64,000 nucleotides of DNA from Georgenia ruanii (lineage in GTDB: Bacteria; Actinomycetota; Actinomycetes; Actinomycetales; Actinomycetaceae). Made by a program: the position numbers and the translations under genes. This document shows, one piece after another, positions 1 through 8,967 of the stretch; the first letter of the stretch is position 1; every line of letters starts with the position of its first letter. The DNA is taken from contig NZ_VUKE01000008.1 in assembly GCF_009193175.1 (NCBI RefSeq), positions 110,705 to 174,704 of the forward strand, in the 5' to 3' direction. The notes beneath the pieces were generated by a model, which searched no databases, had not been told where the DNA came from, and was given only the letters and a program-made list of their open reading frames with translations.

Positions 1-6
1 GCGGGG

Positions 7-450
7 TCAGGCGCGTGGCTCGGGACCGGGGCGCGGGCCCTGGTCCTCCGACCGCTCCGGGTCGTCCGCCGGGTCGCCGACCGGGCGGTCCTCGGGCTCG
101 GTCGTGGCGGCCTCGGCCGGCGGGTCGGTCGTCAGCGAGGAGGCGTCGTCGGGCACGACGAGGTGCTCGCCGTCCTCGTGGGCCGGAGCGAACGGCGGCT
201 CCTTGATCTCCTTGATGGCGCTCTTGAGCCAGATGGTCTCGACGCCCGACGGGCTCTCGAGGGTCACGACGTCGCCGTCGACGTCGACGACACGGCCGAA
301 GAAGCCGCCGATGGTCATGACCGAGGTCCCGGGCACCATGGCCTGGCCCATGCGCTCGCGCTGCTCGGCCATCTTCTTCTTCCCGCGGTTCGTGGTGAAC
401 CACATGACACCGATCATGAGGGCGAGGAAGAGAAAGATTTCGTATCCCAT
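7..450 (-). CDS. yajC: YajC, preprotein translocase accessory subunit
   Basis: This 147-residue protein has one N-terminal membrane segment (about residues 2-15, FLFLALMIGVMWF) and a basic stretch RGKKKMAEQRERM. A small beta domain follows (VMTIGGFFGRVVDVDGDVVTLE, about 50-72), then an acidic, Pro-rich C-terminal tail of about 55 residues. That is the YajC layout; YajC associates with SecDF at the Sec translocon in the cytoplasmic membrane. The ATG at 450 puts the membrane segment directly at the N-terminus; longer readings through the frame add Arg/Pro-rich sequence without homology character. It follows ruvB on the same strand, and secD/secF would be expected past the left edge, as in other actinobacteria. 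A TAGACT -10-like hexamer at 492-497 suggests its own promoter. Confidence 0.93.
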   Translation of the reverse strand: MGYEIFLFLALMIGVMWFTTNRGKKKMAEQRERMGQAMVPGTSVMTIGGFFGRVVDVDGDVVTLESPSGVETIWLKSAIKEIKEPPFAPAHEDGEHLVVPDDASSLTTDPPAEAATTEPEDRPVGDPADDPERSEDQGPRPGPEPRA

Positions 451-491
451 GAGGGCGTGGCTCCGCTCGGTTGAGGGCATTTGGCCCCCTG

Positions 492-497
492 AGTCTA
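492..497 (-). promoter_or_regulatory. Putative -10 element for yajC
   Basis: On the minus strand this reads TAGACT (pattern TANNNT), about 42 bases upstream of the yajC ATG, inside the 245-base ruvB-yajC gap. The identical hexamer lies 34 bases upstream of pdxS, which supports it being a real sigma-A -10 element. No convincing -35 was seen. Confidence 0.4.
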
Positions 498-695
498 GGC
501 GAGCGGCGGCCCCGGCCGGAACACCGGGCCCCGGTGAGTCCGCACACCAGTACTGAGCGGCCAGCGGCGACGGTTCTGAGAGGCCAGGGGCGACGCGCGC
601 GGGGCACCGCACCGATCCGCCCCGCCGAGCGGCCCGCACGGCTCGTGGCGGGCACGCGGCCCGAACCCACGACCCCGCACGGTCGGCGGACGCCG

Positions 696-1715
696 TCAGG
701 CGAACAGCATGCCCTCGGACGGGGGGCGCAGGCCGAGGTGGTCGTAGGCGGCCGGGGTGGCCATGCGCCCGCGCGGGGTACGCACGATCAGGCCCTCGCG
801 CACGAGGAACGGCTCGGCGACCGTCTCGACGGTCTCCGGCTCCTCCCCCACCGTCACGGCCAGGGTGGTCAGGCCGACCGGGCCGCCGCCGAAACGCTGG
901 CACAGCGCCTGCAGCACGGCGCGGTCGAGCCGGTCCAGGCCGAGCCGGTCCACCTCGAACACGTCGAGCGCGCCGTGCGCGGCGGCGAGGTCGAGCACCC
1001 CGGTCCCGCGCACCTGGGCGAAGTCCTGGACCCGGCGCAGCAGCCGGTTGGCGATGCGCGGGGTGCCGCGCGAGCGCGACGCCAGCTCGGCCGCGGCGTC
1101 GCCGCGCAGCTCCACCCCGAGCAGCCCGGCGCTGCGGCGCAGCACCTGCTCGAGCTCGGCCGGGGAGTAGAACTCCAGGTGGCCGGTGAAGCCGAACCGG
1201 TCGCGCAGCGGCGCCGGCAGCAGCCCGGCCCGGGTGGTCGCGCCGACGACGGTGAAGGGCGGCAGGCTCAGCGGGATCGACGTGGCGCCCGGGCCCTTGC
1301 CGACGACGACGTCGACCCTGTAGTCCTCCATCGCCAGGTAGAGCATCTCCTCGGCGGGGCGGGCCAGGCGGTGGATCTCGTCGATGAAGAGCACGTCGCG
1401 CTCCTGCAGCGAGGAGAGGATCGCCGCGAGGTCCCCGGCGTGCTGGATGGCCGGGCCGGAGGTCATCCGCAGCGCGCCGTCGACCTCGGCGGCGATGATC
1501 ATCGCCAGGGTGGTCTTGCCCAGCCCGGGCGGGCCGGAGAGCAGCACGTGGTCGGGCGGGGTGTTGCGGGCGTTGGCGGCGTCGAGCACGAGGGAGAGCT
1601 GGTCGCGCACGACGGGCTGGCCGACGAAGTCCGCCAGCCGGCGCGGGCGCAGCGCGGCCTCGGCGGCGCGCTCGAGGTCGTCGGCGGCGGAGTCGACCAC
1701 GCGATCGTCAGCCAT
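696..1715 (-). CDS. ruvB: Holliday junction branch migration ATPase RuvB
   Basis: RuvB is the AAA+ motor that drives branch migration of Holliday junctions together with RuvA. The 339-residue protein has Walker A GPPGLGKT (61-68), Walker B DEIH (112-115), sensor-1 segment GATTRAGLL (from 158), the arginine-finger region RDRFG (171-175) and a C-terminal winged-helix DNA-binding domain. The length is normal for the family. The ATG at 1715 overlaps the end of ruvA by 8 bases, so the two are translationally coupled in a ruvC-ruvA-ruvB operon. Confidence 0.98.
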   Translation of the reverse strand: MADDRVVDSAADDLERAAEAALRPRRLADFVGQPVVRDQLSLVLDAANARNTPPDHVLLSGPPGLGKTTLAMIIAAEVDGALRMTSGPAIQHAGDLAAILSSLQERDVLFIDEIHRLARPAEEMLYLAMEDYRVDVVVGKGPGATSIPLSLPPFTVVGATTRAGLLPAPLRDRFGFTGHLEFYSPAELEQVLRRSAGLLGVELRGDAAAELASRSRGTPRIANRLLRRVQDFAQVRGTGVLDLAAAHGALDVFEVDRLGLDRLDRAVLQALCQRFGGGPVGLTTLAVTVGEEPETVETVAEPFLVREGLIVRTPRGRMATPAAYDHLGLRPPSEGMLFA

Positions 1716-2313
1716 GGCGGTGCCCGCCCAGGTGCTGCAGGGCCGCCCGGAGCACGCCCGGGACGTCGACGGGGCCGCCGTCGGCGCCGGTCACGGCCTC
1801 CACGGCGCCGGCGGCGACCTTCTCGCTCCAACCGAGCTGGACCAGGGCCTCGACGACCTCGGGCGAGGGGGCGGCCGCCGCGGGGGTGACCGCGGGCGCG
1901 GCCTCGCCGGTGGCGGGGCCGAGCTTCTCCCCCACCTCCAGGACGATGCGCTGGGCACCCTTCTTGCCGATGCCGGGCACGCGCTGCAGGGCGGCGAGGT
2001 CCTCGCCGGCCACGGCGCGGCGCAGCCCGTCGGGGGTGTGCACGGCGAGCATGGCCAGGGCCAGGCGCGGCCCGACGCCCGAGACGGTCTGGAGGGTCTC
2101 GAAGACCTCGCGCTCGTCGTCGTCGGCGAAGCCGAACAGGGTCAGGGAGTCCTCCCGGACGACAAGGGAGGTGGCGAGCCGGGCCTCGCGGCCCGGGACG
2201 AGGCCGGCCAGGGTCGTGGGCGTGGCGTGCACCAGCATGCCCACCCCGCCGACACGGACCACCGCGCGGTCCAGCCCGACGGCCTCCACCTCACCGGTGA
2301 CTGACGCGATCAT
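1708..2313 (-). CDS. ruvA: Holliday junction DNA-binding protein RuvA
   Basis: RuvA binds four-way junctions as a tetramer and loads RuvB. The 201-residue protein has the N-terminal OB fold, two helix-hairpin-helix motifs (around [12 protein letters not shown], 78-90, and [12 protein letters not shown], 112-123), an Ala/Pro-rich flexible linker (about 133-155) and the C-terminal domain III that contacts RuvB. A GAGAGGACC Shine-Dalgarno sequence lies just upstream of the ATG. It lies 57 bases after ruvC and overlaps ruvB. Confidence 0.97.
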   Translation of the reverse strand: MIASVTGEVEAVGLDRAVVRVGGVGMLVHATPTTLAGLVPGREARLATSLVVREDSLTLFGFADDDEREVFETLQTVSGVGPRLALAMLAVHTPDGLRRAVAGEDLAALQRVPGIGKKGAQRIVLEVGEKLGPATGEAAPAVTPAAAAPSPEVVEALVQLGWSEKVAAGAVEAVTGADGGPVDVPGVLRAALQHLGGHRHG

Positions 2314-2370
2314 GCGGTCCTCTCGCGACGGCCCGCCGCAGCGGGGACGAACACCTGTACGACGATCAAC

Positions 2371-2988
2371 CTACCTCTTGGGTGCGACAGCGCCGGCCCG
2401 GCGCGCCGCCCGCTCGGCCTCCGCCCAGGCGCGCTGGGCGGGGGTCAGGCCCGCCCCGGCCGCGCGGGGCAGGGTGTCAGCCCCGCCGTAGCTCGCCCGC
2501 ACGGCGCTGCCCACGCCGCCGCCGCGCCAGGCGTGGCAGATGGCCAGGGCGAGCGCGTCGGCCGCGTCCGCGGGCTTGGGGCGGGCCGCGAGGCCGAGGA
2601 TACGCATGACCATCTCCTGCACCTGCACCTTGTCGGCGCGGCCGTTGCCGGTGACGGCGGCCTTGACCTCGCTGGGGGTGTGCAGCGCGAGCGGCAGGTG
2701 GGCGCGCGCGGCGGCGAGCATGGCCACCCCGGCCACCTGGGAGGTGCCGGTGACGCTGCGCACGTTGGCCTGGGCGAAGACGCGCTCGACGGCGACGACG
2801 TCGGGGCGGTGCTCCCGGAGCCAGGCGTCGAGGGCCTCGGCGACCGTGAGCAGGCGCAGGTGCGGGGCCTGCTCGGCGGGCGTGCGCACGACGTCGACGG
2901 CGACCAGGCGGACCTTGCGTCCGCCGGCGGCCTCGACGACGCCGAGGCCGCACCGGGTCAGGCCGGGGTCGACTCCGAGGATGCGCAC
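2371..2988 (-). CDS. ruvC: Crossover junction endodeoxyribonuclease RuvC
   Basis: RuvC is the resolvase that cuts Holliday junctions. In the 205-residue reading the acidic active-site residues are visible: D7 in [13 protein letters not shown]68 in VAVERVF, and D141/D144 in [13 protein letters not shown] chose the GTG at 2988 because it puts the conserved beta strand ILGVDPG at the N-terminus as in other RuvC proteins. An ATG at 3033 would add 15 residues (MWLPGRAGG...). No clear Shine-Dalgarno precedes the GTG. A strong hairpin separates it from yebC, so ruvCAB may have a separate promoter. Confidence 0.95.
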   Translation of the reverse strand: MRILGVDPGLTRCGLGVVEAAGGRKVRLVAVDVVRTPAEQAPHLRLLTVAEALDAWLREHRPDVVAVERVFAQANVRSVTGTSQVAGVAMLAAARAHLPLALHTPSEVKAAVTGNGRADKVQVQEMVMRILGLAARPKPADAADALALAICHAWRGGGVGSAVRASYGGADTLPRAAGAGLTPAQRAWAEAERAARRAGAVAPKR

Positions 2989-3032
2989 GTGCCCAGCCAA
3001 CCACCGCCCGCCGGCGCGGCCCGGCAGCCACA

Positions 3033-3076
3033 CGCCCCGGCCCGCGTGACGTCGCCGACGTCACGCGGCCGGGGCG
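3033..3076 (-). terminator. Strong hairpin between yebC and ruvC
   Basis: Two 10-base inverted arms, GCGTGACGTC and GACGTCACGC around a GCC loop, are extended by a second paired block (CGCCCCGGCC with GGCCGGGGCG) after a single-base bulge. That is about 20 base pairs in total. It lies in the yebC-ruvC gap, which is transcribed on the minus strand. There is no T-tract, which is common for actinobacterial terminators. It could instead be an attenuator, or the palindrome GTGACGTCGCCGACGTCAC could bind a protein. Confidence 0.55.
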
Positions 3077-3102
3077 CGGCAGGAGGCGTCACCCGCGGGC
3101 GG

Positions 3103-3864
3103 TCAGTCCTCCTCCTCCAGGGCGGCCATGACCTCGTCGGTGGCGTTGAAGTTGGCGAACACGTTCTGCACGTCGTCGCTGTCCTCGAGGGCGTCGATGA
3201 GGCGCAGCACCTTCCGGGCGCCCTCGACGTCGACGTCGACCTCCATGGACGGGACGAACTGCGCCTCGGCGGAGTCGTAGTCCAGCCCGGCGTCCTGCAG
3301 GGCGGTGCGCACCGCGACGACGTCCCCGGCCTCGGAGATGACCTCGAAGGACTCCCCCAGGTCGTTGACCTCCTCGGCGCCGGCGTCGAGGACGGCGCCG
3401 AGGACGTCGTCCTCGGTCAGCCCGTCGCTCTTGGGCACGACGACGACGCCGCGGCGGTTGAACAGGTAGGACACCGAACCGGGGTCGGCGAGGTTGCCGC
3501 CGTTGCGGGTGAACGCCACGCGCACGTCGGAGGCGGCGCGGTTGCGGTTGTCGGTGAGGCACTCGACGAGGACGGCGACGCCGCCGGGGGCGTAGCCCTC
3601 GTACATGATCGTCTCGTAGTCGGCCCCACCGGCCTCGGCGCCGGAGCCGCGCTTGACGGCCCGGTCGATGTTGTCGGCCGGGACGGAGCTCTTCTTCGCC
3701 TTCTGGATGGCGTCGAAGAGCGTCGGGTTGCCGGCCGGGTCACCGCCGCCGGTGCGGGCGGCCACCTCGATGTTCTTGATGAGGCGCGCGAACAGCTTGC
3801 CGCGCTTGGCGTCGATCGCGGCCTTCTTGTGCTTGGTGGTGGCCCACTTTGAGTGCCCGGACAT
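3103..3864 (-). CDS. yebC: YebC/PmpR family protein
   Basis: The 253-residue protein begins with the family's hallmark [23 protein letters not shown]. It continues through the three-domain YebC fold, including [20 protein letters not shown] (about 90-109), and ends in an acidic tail. YebC-family members have been described both as transcription regulators and as translation factors that relieve ribosome stalling; the sequence does not say which applies here. It lies 12 bases downstream of pdxT and upstream of ruvC, the conserved actinobacterial order. The length is normal. Confidence 0.96.
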   Translation of the reverse strand: MSGHSKWATTKHKKAAIDAKRGKLFARLIKNIEVAARTGGGDPAGNPTLFDAIQKAKKSSVPADNIDRAVKRGSGAEAGGADYETIMYEGYAPGGVAVLVECLTDNRNRAASDVRVAFTRNGGNLADPGSVSYLFNRRGVVVVPKSDGLTEDDVLGAVLDAGAEEVNDLGESFEVISEAGDVVAVRTALQDAGLDYDSAEAQFVPSMEVDVDVEGARKVLRLIDALEDSDDVQNVFANFNATDEVMAALEEED

Positions 3865-3876
3865 CAGTGAAGCTCC

Positions 3877-4536
3877 TCAGCTCGTCAGTTGCTGCGTACT
3901 CGGCAGGCGGGCGTCCGAGACCATCTCGACGAACAAACGGTGAACGCGCATCTCGCCCCCGATCTCGGGGTGGAAGGCGGTCGCCAGCAGCCTGCCTTGC
4001 CGCACTGCGACGATCTTACCGTCGGCGTCGCCAGCTGCCGGTGCGGCCGCACGGGCGAGCACCTCGACGCCCTCGCCGACCTGCTCGACCCACGGGGCGC
4101 GGATGAACACCGCGTGAAGCGGCGGCTCGCCCTCTCCCGCGCCGAGCGCGGGCGCGGTGAGGTACTGCTCGTGGGAATCGACCTGCCGCCCGAACGCGTT
4201 GCGGCGCACGGTCATGTCGATGCCGCCGAGCGTCGTCTGGTCCGCGGTGGCGCCTGCGACCCGGTCGGCGAGCAGGATCATCCCGGCGCAGGAGCCGTAC
4301 ACCGGCAGCCCCTCGGCGATCCGCTCGCGCAGCGGCTCGAAGAGGTCGAAGGCGCGGAGCAGCTTCTCCATCGTCGTGGACTCCCCACCGGGGAGGACCA
4401 GGCCGTCGACGGCGGCGAGCTCGGCCGGGCGGCGCACGGGCAGGGGGCGGGCCCCGGCCCCGGTCAGGGCGGCGACGTGCTCGCGCACGTCGCCCTGCAG
4501 GGCCAGGACACCGACGCTGGGGATGGAGGGACTCAC
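3877..4536 (-). CDS. pdxT: Pyridoxal 5'-phosphate synthase glutaminase subunit PdxT
   Basis: PdxT hydrolyses glutamine and channels ammonia to PdxS in the DXP-independent route to pyridoxal 5'-phosphate. The 219-residue class I glutaminase has the oxyanion segment LPGGEST (from 48), nucleophile C83 in GSCAGM and the His/Glu pair in FHPEIGG (H189, E191). The GTG at 4536 is chosen because a TAAGAT -10 hexamer (4545-4550) ends 8 bases upstream, the geometry of a leaderless transcript. It heads pdxT-yebC and is separated from pdxS by a thioesterase-like gene on the other strand. Confidence 0.96.
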   Translation of the reverse strand: MSPSIPSVGVLALQGDVREHVAALTGAGARPLPVRRPAELAAVDGLVLPGGESTTMEKLLRAFDLFEPLRERIAEGLPVYGSCAGMILLADRVAGATADQTTLGGIDMTVRRNAFGRQVDSHEQYLTAPALGAGEGEPPLHAVFIRAPWVEQVGEGVEVLARAAAPAAGDADGKIVAVRQGRLLATAFHPEIGGEMRVHRLFVEMVSDARLPSTQQLTS

Positions 4537-4544
4537 GTCCAACC

Positions 4545-4575
4545 ATCTTAGGACCCGGGCGAGGTGGGCTAGCGT
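4545..4575. promoter_or_regulatory. Divergent leaderless promoters (pdxT / thioesterase-like)
   Basis: Two back-to-back -10 hexamers fit the TANNNT pattern. TAAGAT on the minus strand (4545-4550) ends 8 bases before the pdxT GTG. TAGCGT on the plus strand (4570-4575) ends 7 bases before the GTG at 4583. Both spacings place the transcription start at or next to the start codon, and neither gene has a Shine-Dalgarno sequence. The whole intergenic region is only 46 bases. Confidence 0.6.
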
Positions 4576-4582
4576 GCGGGGC

Positions 4583-5323
4583 GTGAGCGCCCCCGTCCTC
4601 GACCGCGTGAGCACGCCCTTCGTCGTCCCGGCCCGCTTCTGCGGCCCGCCGGCCTCCGGGAACGGCGGCTGGGTCAGCGGGCACGCCGCCGGTCTGCTCA
4701 CGGAGCCGGGTGGGCCGGCCGTCAGCGTGCGGCTGCTGAGCCCTCCCCCGCTGGACACGGCGATGGAGGTGCGCCGCGACGACGCCGGGATCGAGGTGCT
4801 CGACGGCCCGCACGGGGTGCTGCGCGCGGGGCCGGCCACCGGTCCGCTCGCCGGCGACGTGCCGGGGCCGGTGGGCTACGCCGAGGCCGTCGCGGCCGCG
4901 GGTGGTTTCCCGGGGCTGCACGACCACCCCTTCCCGGGTTGCTTCGTGTGCGGCACCGACCGGGACCCAGCGGACGGCCTGGCCCTGCGCCCGGGCCCGA
5001 CCGACGGCGGGAGCGTGTTCGCCGCGGCGTGGGTGCCGCGGGAGAGTTCCGTGGAGATGGCGTGGGCGGCGCTGGACTGCCCGGGCGCCTGGGCGCTGGG
5101 GTTCGCCGGCCGGCCGATGGTGCTCGGCACCATGACCGCCCAGGTCCGCGAGCTGCCGGAGGTCGGCGCGGCGCACGTGGTCGTCGCGTGGCCGCAGGGG
5201 GTGGTGGGCCGCAAGCACCACAGCGGCACGGCCCTGTACACCGAGGACGGGCGGCTGCTCGCCCGCGCCGACGCCATCTGGATCGCCGTCGACCCGGCGC
5301 TGGTGCGCCCCGCGCGGGGCTGA
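4583..5323 (+). CDS. Hotdog-fold thioesterase-like protein
   Basis: The 246-residue protein contains the segment [16 protein letters not shown] (about 112-127), a signature I associate with PaaI/hotdog-like conserved hypotheticals. A hydrophobic helix then strand pattern ([18 protein letters not shown] ... [20 protein letters not shown]) follows, fitting the hotdog fold. Its position between pdxS and pdxT is where, from memory, M. tuberculosis has an acyl-CoA thioesterase (tesB2, Rv2605c), which supports but does not prove a thioesterase role. The GTG start is set by a TAGCGT -10 hexamer 7 bases upstream. Substrate unknown. Confidence 0.6.
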   Translation: MSAPVLDRVSTPFVVPARFCGPPASGNGGWVSGHAAGLLTEPGGPAVSVRLLSPPPLDTAMEVRRDDAGIEVLDGPHGVLRAGPATGPLAGDVPGPVGYAEAVAAAGGFPGLHDHPFPGCFVCGTDRDPADGLALRPGPTDGGSVFAAAWVPRESSVEMAWAALDCPGAWALGFAGRPMVLGTMTAQVRELPEVGAAHVVVAWPQGVVGRKHHSGTALYTEDGRLLARADAIWIAVDPALVRPARG

Positions 5324-5456
5324 GGGCCGCGACGCGGCGATCGCGGCAGGTAGAACAGGCGCGCTCAGCGAGATCTGCAGCGGCCGCCGGCGGTGCCGCG
5401 GCCGATACCGGTGCCCCACGCGCCCCCGTCGCCGGCGCGTCTGGCTCGTGCCCGGA

Positions 5457-6011
5457 TCACACGGAGGACTCGTCCAGGTGCGGCGTGGTGCCGTCCCACC
5501 CGCCCAGCAGGGTGCGCACGAGCTCGGGCAGCGGCGTGGGGTAGACGACCGTCCCATCCGCGACCGCGGCGTCGAGCGCGTCGAGGTCCCACCAGCGCAC
5601 CTCGTCGAGGACGTCGCGCTCGAGCTCGGTCCAGCCGTCGTCGGAGAAGTCGTGCGCGCCGGAGACCCGGGCGAGGAAGAACTCCTCGTCCTGCCGGCAC
5701 GTCACCCGCGCGAAGTCGAACAACGCGCTGCGGGTGAGCACCGGCCCGACCAGGTCGTCCGGGGCCACGACCAGCCCGGTCTCCTCGAACACCTCCCGGG
5801 CGGCGCCCGCCCGCACGTCCTCGCCGTCGTCGAGCCCCCCGCCCACGGTGAACCACCACGAGCGGGTGACCTCGCCGGCGTCGTGCCCCCGCACGAGCAG
5901 GACGCGGTCCGCCTCGTCGACCACGATGACGCGGGCGGCGCGCCGGAACGGCACGCCGTCCGGGCCCGGCACCCAGTCGGGCCCGAGCCCGTACGTCAGC
6001 GCGTCAGGCAC
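5457..6011 (-). CDS. NUDIX hydrolase
   Basis: The 184-residue protein carries a complete Nudix box at about 58-80 (GGGLDDGEDVRAGAAREVFEE then TGL). It fits GX5EX7REUXEEXGU, with the metal-binding glutamates present. Members hydrolyse nucleoside diphosphate derivatives; the substrate here cannot be read from the sequence. It starts at GTG 9 bases after the pdxS stop and is probably co-transcribed with pdxS. Confidence 0.9.
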   Translation of the reverse strand: MPDALTYGLGPDWVPGPDGVPFRRAARVIVVDEADRVLLVRGHDAGEVTRSWWFTVGGGLDDGEDVRAGAAREVFEETGLVVAPDDLVGPVLTRSALFDFARVTCRQDEEFFLARVSGAHDFSDDGWTELERDVLDEVRWWDLDALDAAVADGTVVYPTPLPELVRTLLGGWDGTTPHLDESSV

Positions 6012-6020
6012 CGCGCGGGC

Positions 6021-6941
6021 TCACCAGCCGCGCTCGGCGAGCCGGTGCGGGACGGGGATGTCGTCGACGTTGATGCCGACCATGGCCTCGCCCAGGCCGC
6101 GGGAGACCTCGGCGATGACGCTCGGGTCGTCGTAGAACGTCGTCGCCTTGACGATGGCGGCGGCGCGCTGGGCGGGGTTGCCGGACTTGAAGATGCCCGA
6201 GCCCACGAAGACGCCCTCGGCGCCCAGCTGCATCATCATGGCCGCGTCCGCCGGGGTGGCGATGCCGCCGGCGGTGAACAGCACGACGGGCAGCTTGCCC
6301 TTCTCGGCGACCTCCTTGACGAGGTCGTACGGCGCCTGCAGCTCCTTGGCCGCGAGGTACAGCTCGTCCTCGGGCAGGCTCTGCAGCCGGCGGATCTCGT
6401 CGCGGATGGCGCGCATGTGCGTCGTGGCGTTCGAGACGTCCCCGGTGCCGGCCTCGCCCTTGGAGCGAATCATCGCCGCGCCCTCGGTGATGCGGCGCAG
6501 CGCCTCGCCGAGGTTGGTCGCCCCGCACACGAACGGCACGGTGAACTGCCACTTGTCGATGTGGTGGGAGTAGTCGGCCGGGGTGAGCACCTCGGACTCG
6601 TCGACGTAGTCCACGCCAAGGGCCTGCAGCACCTGCGCCTCGACGAAGTGGCCGATGCGGGCCTTGGCCATGACGGGGATGGTGACGGCGTCGATGATGC
6701 CGTCGATCATGTCGGGGTCGCTCATCCGCGACACGCCGCCCTGGGCGCGGATGTCGGCGGGTACCCGCTCGAGGGCCATGACGGCGACGGCGCCGGCGTC
6801 CTCGGCGATCTTCGCCTGGTCGGGGGTGACGACGTCCATGATGACGCCGCCCTTGAGCATCTCGGCCATCCCCCGCTTGACGCGGGCGGTGCCCTGCTGC
6901 GTGGTGGCCTGCTCGGTGACGGCGAACTCGTTCTCTGACAC
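6021..6941 (-). CDS. pdxS: Pyridoxal 5'-phosphate synthase lyase subunit PdxS
   Basis: PdxS condenses ribose 5-phosphate, glyceraldehyde 3-phosphate and PdxT-derived ammonia into PLP. The 306-residue protein is highly conserved: [20 protein letters not shown] (31-50, with D36), the Schiff-base lysine in VMAKARIGH (K93) and the second lysine in [10 protein letters not shown] (K161). The GTG at 6941 has AGAAGG about 6 bases upstream and gives the usual short N-terminal extension. A TAGACT -10-like hexamer lies at 6976-6981. It is separated from pdxT by a NUDIX gene and a divergent thioesterase-like gene. Confidence 0.97.
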   Translation of the reverse strand: MSENEFAVTEQATTQQGTARVKRGMAEMLKGGVIMDVVTPDQAKIAEDAGAVAVMALERVPADIRAQGGVSRMSDPDMIDGIIDAVTIPVMAKARIGHFVEAQVLQALGVDYVDESEVLTPADYSHHIDKWQFTVPFVCGATNLGEALRRITEGAAMIRSKGEAGTGDVSNATTHMRAIRDEIRRLQSLPEDELYLAAKELQAPYDLVKEVAEKGKLPVVLFTAGGIATPADAAMMMQLGAEGVFVGSGIFKSGNPAQRAAAIVKATTFYDDPSVIAEVSRGLGEAMVGINVDDIPVPHRLAERGW

Positions 6942-6975
6942 GGTGACCTTCTGCGGATGGGGGGCTGACGCCTCG

Positions 6976-6981
6976 AGTCTA
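6976..6981 (-). promoter_or_regulatory. Putative -10 element for pdxS
   Basis: TAGACT on the minus strand, 34 bases upstream of the pdxS GTG. It is identical to the hexamer upstream of yajC. No clear -35 was seen. Confidence 0.4.
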
Positions 6982-7069
6982 GTCGTGTCGCCGTGCGGCC
7001 CGTGCCGGTCTGCCCGACGGTGGACGAGCGCGCCCACCGCGCGCCCGCCAGGTGGTCGCCAGGCCGCCG

Positions 7070-8275
7070 TCACACCGCCCCGGCGCCCGTGACCGCCGCC
7101 CGGCTGCGCACCACCTGCTCGAGCAGCTCCTGCTCGTCGCGGCGCACGCGCGGGTCGTACCGCCCGGACAGCGCGCGCTGGCGGGTGTAGGCCAGCGAGG
7201 TCGCCGACGCCTGGAAGTCCCGCATGGCCCGCTCGGCGGCCGGGCCGCGGGTGGCGGCCCAGGCGCGGGCGCGGCGCCGGCCCGGCATCGAGGTCAGCAT
7301 GGTGACCTCGAAGGGGGTGAACCAGCCGGCCTGGGCGTATTCCCCCAGCCGTCGGGCGATCGTTCGCCGCTCGTCGGAGCGCAGCCAGAGCACGAGCAGG
7401 ATCAGTCCGACGAACAGCGGCACCTGGAACCCCCAGTACACGGCGTCGGACGCCCCGAGCACCGCGGAGGCGTTCCACACCGCGTGCAGCGCCATCGCCG
7501 CGACCACGCCCACCGGGAAGAGCACCACCCATGCCGCTCCCGAGCGCCGGGAGGCCAGGCCCAGGGCGATGCCGGTGCACGCGGTGAAGGTCACGTGCGC
7601 GAACGGCGAGTAGATCGCGCGCGCCACGAAGACCTGCGAGAGGGCCTCGCGGTACTGCACGAAGTACAGAACGTTCTCGGTGAAGGCGAAGCCGGCCGCC
7701 ACCACCGCGGCGTAGACGATGCCGTCGACCGGCCCGTCCACCGCGCGCCGCCGCAGCAGGAAGATCAGCAGCACCCCGGCGCCCTTGGCGAGCTCCTCGA
7801 CCACCGGCGCACCGACCACCGTGCCGAACGCCTCCGCCTGGTCGGGGCTGCCGGTGACGGCGTAGACGCTGAGAGCGATGAGGTCGTTGAGGAACAGCGC
7901 GACGGCGGCCGCCACCCCGATCCCCCACGCGAGCGCCGCGGCGAGCAGGCCGCGCGGCTCGGGCTCCCACCGGTCGACCCAGCGCACGGTGGCCAGGACG
8001 ACGACCAGCGGGACGAAGGCGAGCGCCCCCGCCAGCGCGGTCGCCCCGGTGCCGCCCACGGCGAGCACGGTGGACAGCACCCACAGCGCCCCGACGAGCC
8101 CGAGGGCGACGCCGGCCACCTCGACCGCCAGCGTCGCAGCGTGCCGGCGCGGCACCGGGCCCCACTGGGGCCGCCCCGGCAGCTGGGCCTCCGGGGTCAC
8201 GGCCGCAGGGCGCGGGGGCGGGCCGGCGCGGCGCCCCACGCGGCCCGACGGCGGGGGCAGGTTCGGACCGCTCAC
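7070..8275 (-). CDS. PrsW-family intramembrane metalloprotease
   Basis: The 401-residue membrane protein has about eight hydrophobic segments between residues 50 and 285 and carries the PrsW signatures: VVEELAKG (EE at about 160-161), FTENVLYF (about 198-205), and later conserved histidines in SPFAHVTFT and ALHAVWNAS. PrsW-like proteases cleave membrane anti-sigma factors in Bacillus; the substrate here is unknown and no anti-sigma gene is adjacent. A cytoplasmic Arg-rich tail of about 110 residues follows the membrane domain. The GTG at 8275 is preferred over the one at 8284 because a TAGGGT -10 hexamer (8283-8288) ends exactly 7 bases upstream, a leaderless arrangement. Confidence 0.88.
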   Translation of the reverse strand: MSGPNLPPPSGRVGRRAGPPPRPAAVTPEAQLPGRPQWGPVPRRHAATLAVEVAGVALGLVGALWVLSTVLAVGGTGATALAGALAFVPLVVVLATVRWVDRWEPEPRGLLAAALAWGIGVAAAVALFLNDLIALSVYAVTGSPDQAEAFGTVVGAPVVEELAKGAGVLLIFLLRRRAVDGPVDGIVYAAVVAAGFAFTENVLYFVQYREALSQVFVARAIYSPFAHVTFTACTGIALGLASRRSGAAWVVLFPVGVVAAMALHAVWNASAVLGASDAVYWGFQVPLFVGLILLVLWLRSDERRTIARRLGEYAQAGWFTPFEVTMLTSMPGRRRARAWAATRGPAAERAMRDFQASATSLAYTRQRALSGRYDPRVRRDEQELLEQVVRSRAAVTGAGAV

Positions 8276-8282
8276 CTGCGCC

Positions 8283-8288
8283 ACCCTA
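8283..8288 (-). promoter_or_regulatory. Leaderless -10 element for the PrsW-like gene
   Basis: TAGGGT on the minus strand, followed by 7 bases and then GTG. It sits directly beside the duplicated 3' end of the upstream gene. The -35 is not clear. Confidence 0.5.
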
Positions 8289-8320
8289 GGGTCCGGCGCC
8301 GGCTCACTCGTTCAGGAGGG

Positions 8321-8410
8321 CGTCGTCCATGTCGAACGGCTCGGGCAGCGGCGCCGGGTCAGTCGTCCGGGAGGCCGTCGTCCATGTCGAACGGCTCGGG
8401 CAGCGGCGCC
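8321..8410. repeat. 55-bp-offset duplication of a gene's 3' end
   Basis: A 35-base sequence at 8376-8410, inside the hypothetical gene ending at 8359, recurs exactly at 8321-8355, beyond its stop codon. The offset is 55 bases. On the minus strand both copies encode PLPEPFDMDD followed by a short different tail and a stop (GLPDD in the gene, ALLNE in the downstream copy). Because 55 is not a multiple of 3, the downstream copy is out of frame and is now untranslated or an alternative C-terminus. Confidence 0.9.
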
Positions 8411-8967
8411 CGCCCGGCCAGGTGGAAGGTCCGCACCACCCACCGGGCGCGGACCTCGCGCACCCGCTGGACGTGGGCGTTGTGGAAGCGGCGCGCCACC
8501 TGCAGGCGGTACCAGGACCGCTGCAGATGGCCGAGCACCTCGGTGGCGCGCGGGTCGGCCGCCAGCGCCGCCCGGTCCTCCGGCTCGCCCAGCACCGTGC
8601 GCAGCGTGCGGCTGAGCTCGCTCTCCACCAGGCCGCGGTCGGGGGCGTCGTCGACGGCGGCTCCCTCACCGAGCGGGTCGGAGCCCGGGGCGCCCTCCAG
8701 CCCGTCCCGGACGAGCCCGGCCGGGGCGGCGTCGATGGCGCGCAGTGCGACGTCGGTGACCACGATCGCCTCGGCGGGGTCGAGCGCGCCGGAGGCGGCG
8801 AGCTCGGTGGCCGCCGTCGCCCGCCGGACCAGCTGGGTCTCCAGGGTCGCGCGCGAGCGCAGCACCGTACGGTGCAGCCGGTCCACCCGGGAGGCCTGCA
8901 CCCACAGCGCCCAGCCGAGGAGCACGACCACCACGACGCCGAGCAGCACCCAGTCGCTGAGGTTCAC
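8359..8967 (-). CDS. Conserved membrane-anchored hypothetical protein
   Basis: The 202-residue protein has one N-terminal membrane helix (about residues 6-23, WVLLGVVVVVLLGWALWV). A helical, Arg/Ala/Glu-rich cytoplasmic domain follows, with coiled-coil-like stretches. I do not recognise a named family. The GTG at 8967 overlaps the pimA stop by 4 bases, so it is co-translated with the PI-mannoside operon and sits after pimA. Its last codons are duplicated just downstream (8321-8355), suggesting recent remodelling of its C-terminus. Confidence 0.7.
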   Translation of the reverse strand: MNLSDWVLLGVVVVVLLGWALWVQASRVDRLHRTVLRSRATLETQLVRRATAATELAASGALDPAEAIVVTDVALRAIDAAPAGLVRDGLEGAPGSDPLGEGAAVDDAPDRGLVESELSRTLRTVLGEPEDRAALAADPRATEVLGHLQRSWYRLQVARRFHNAHVQRVREVRARWVVRTFHLAGRAPLPEPFDMDDGLPDD

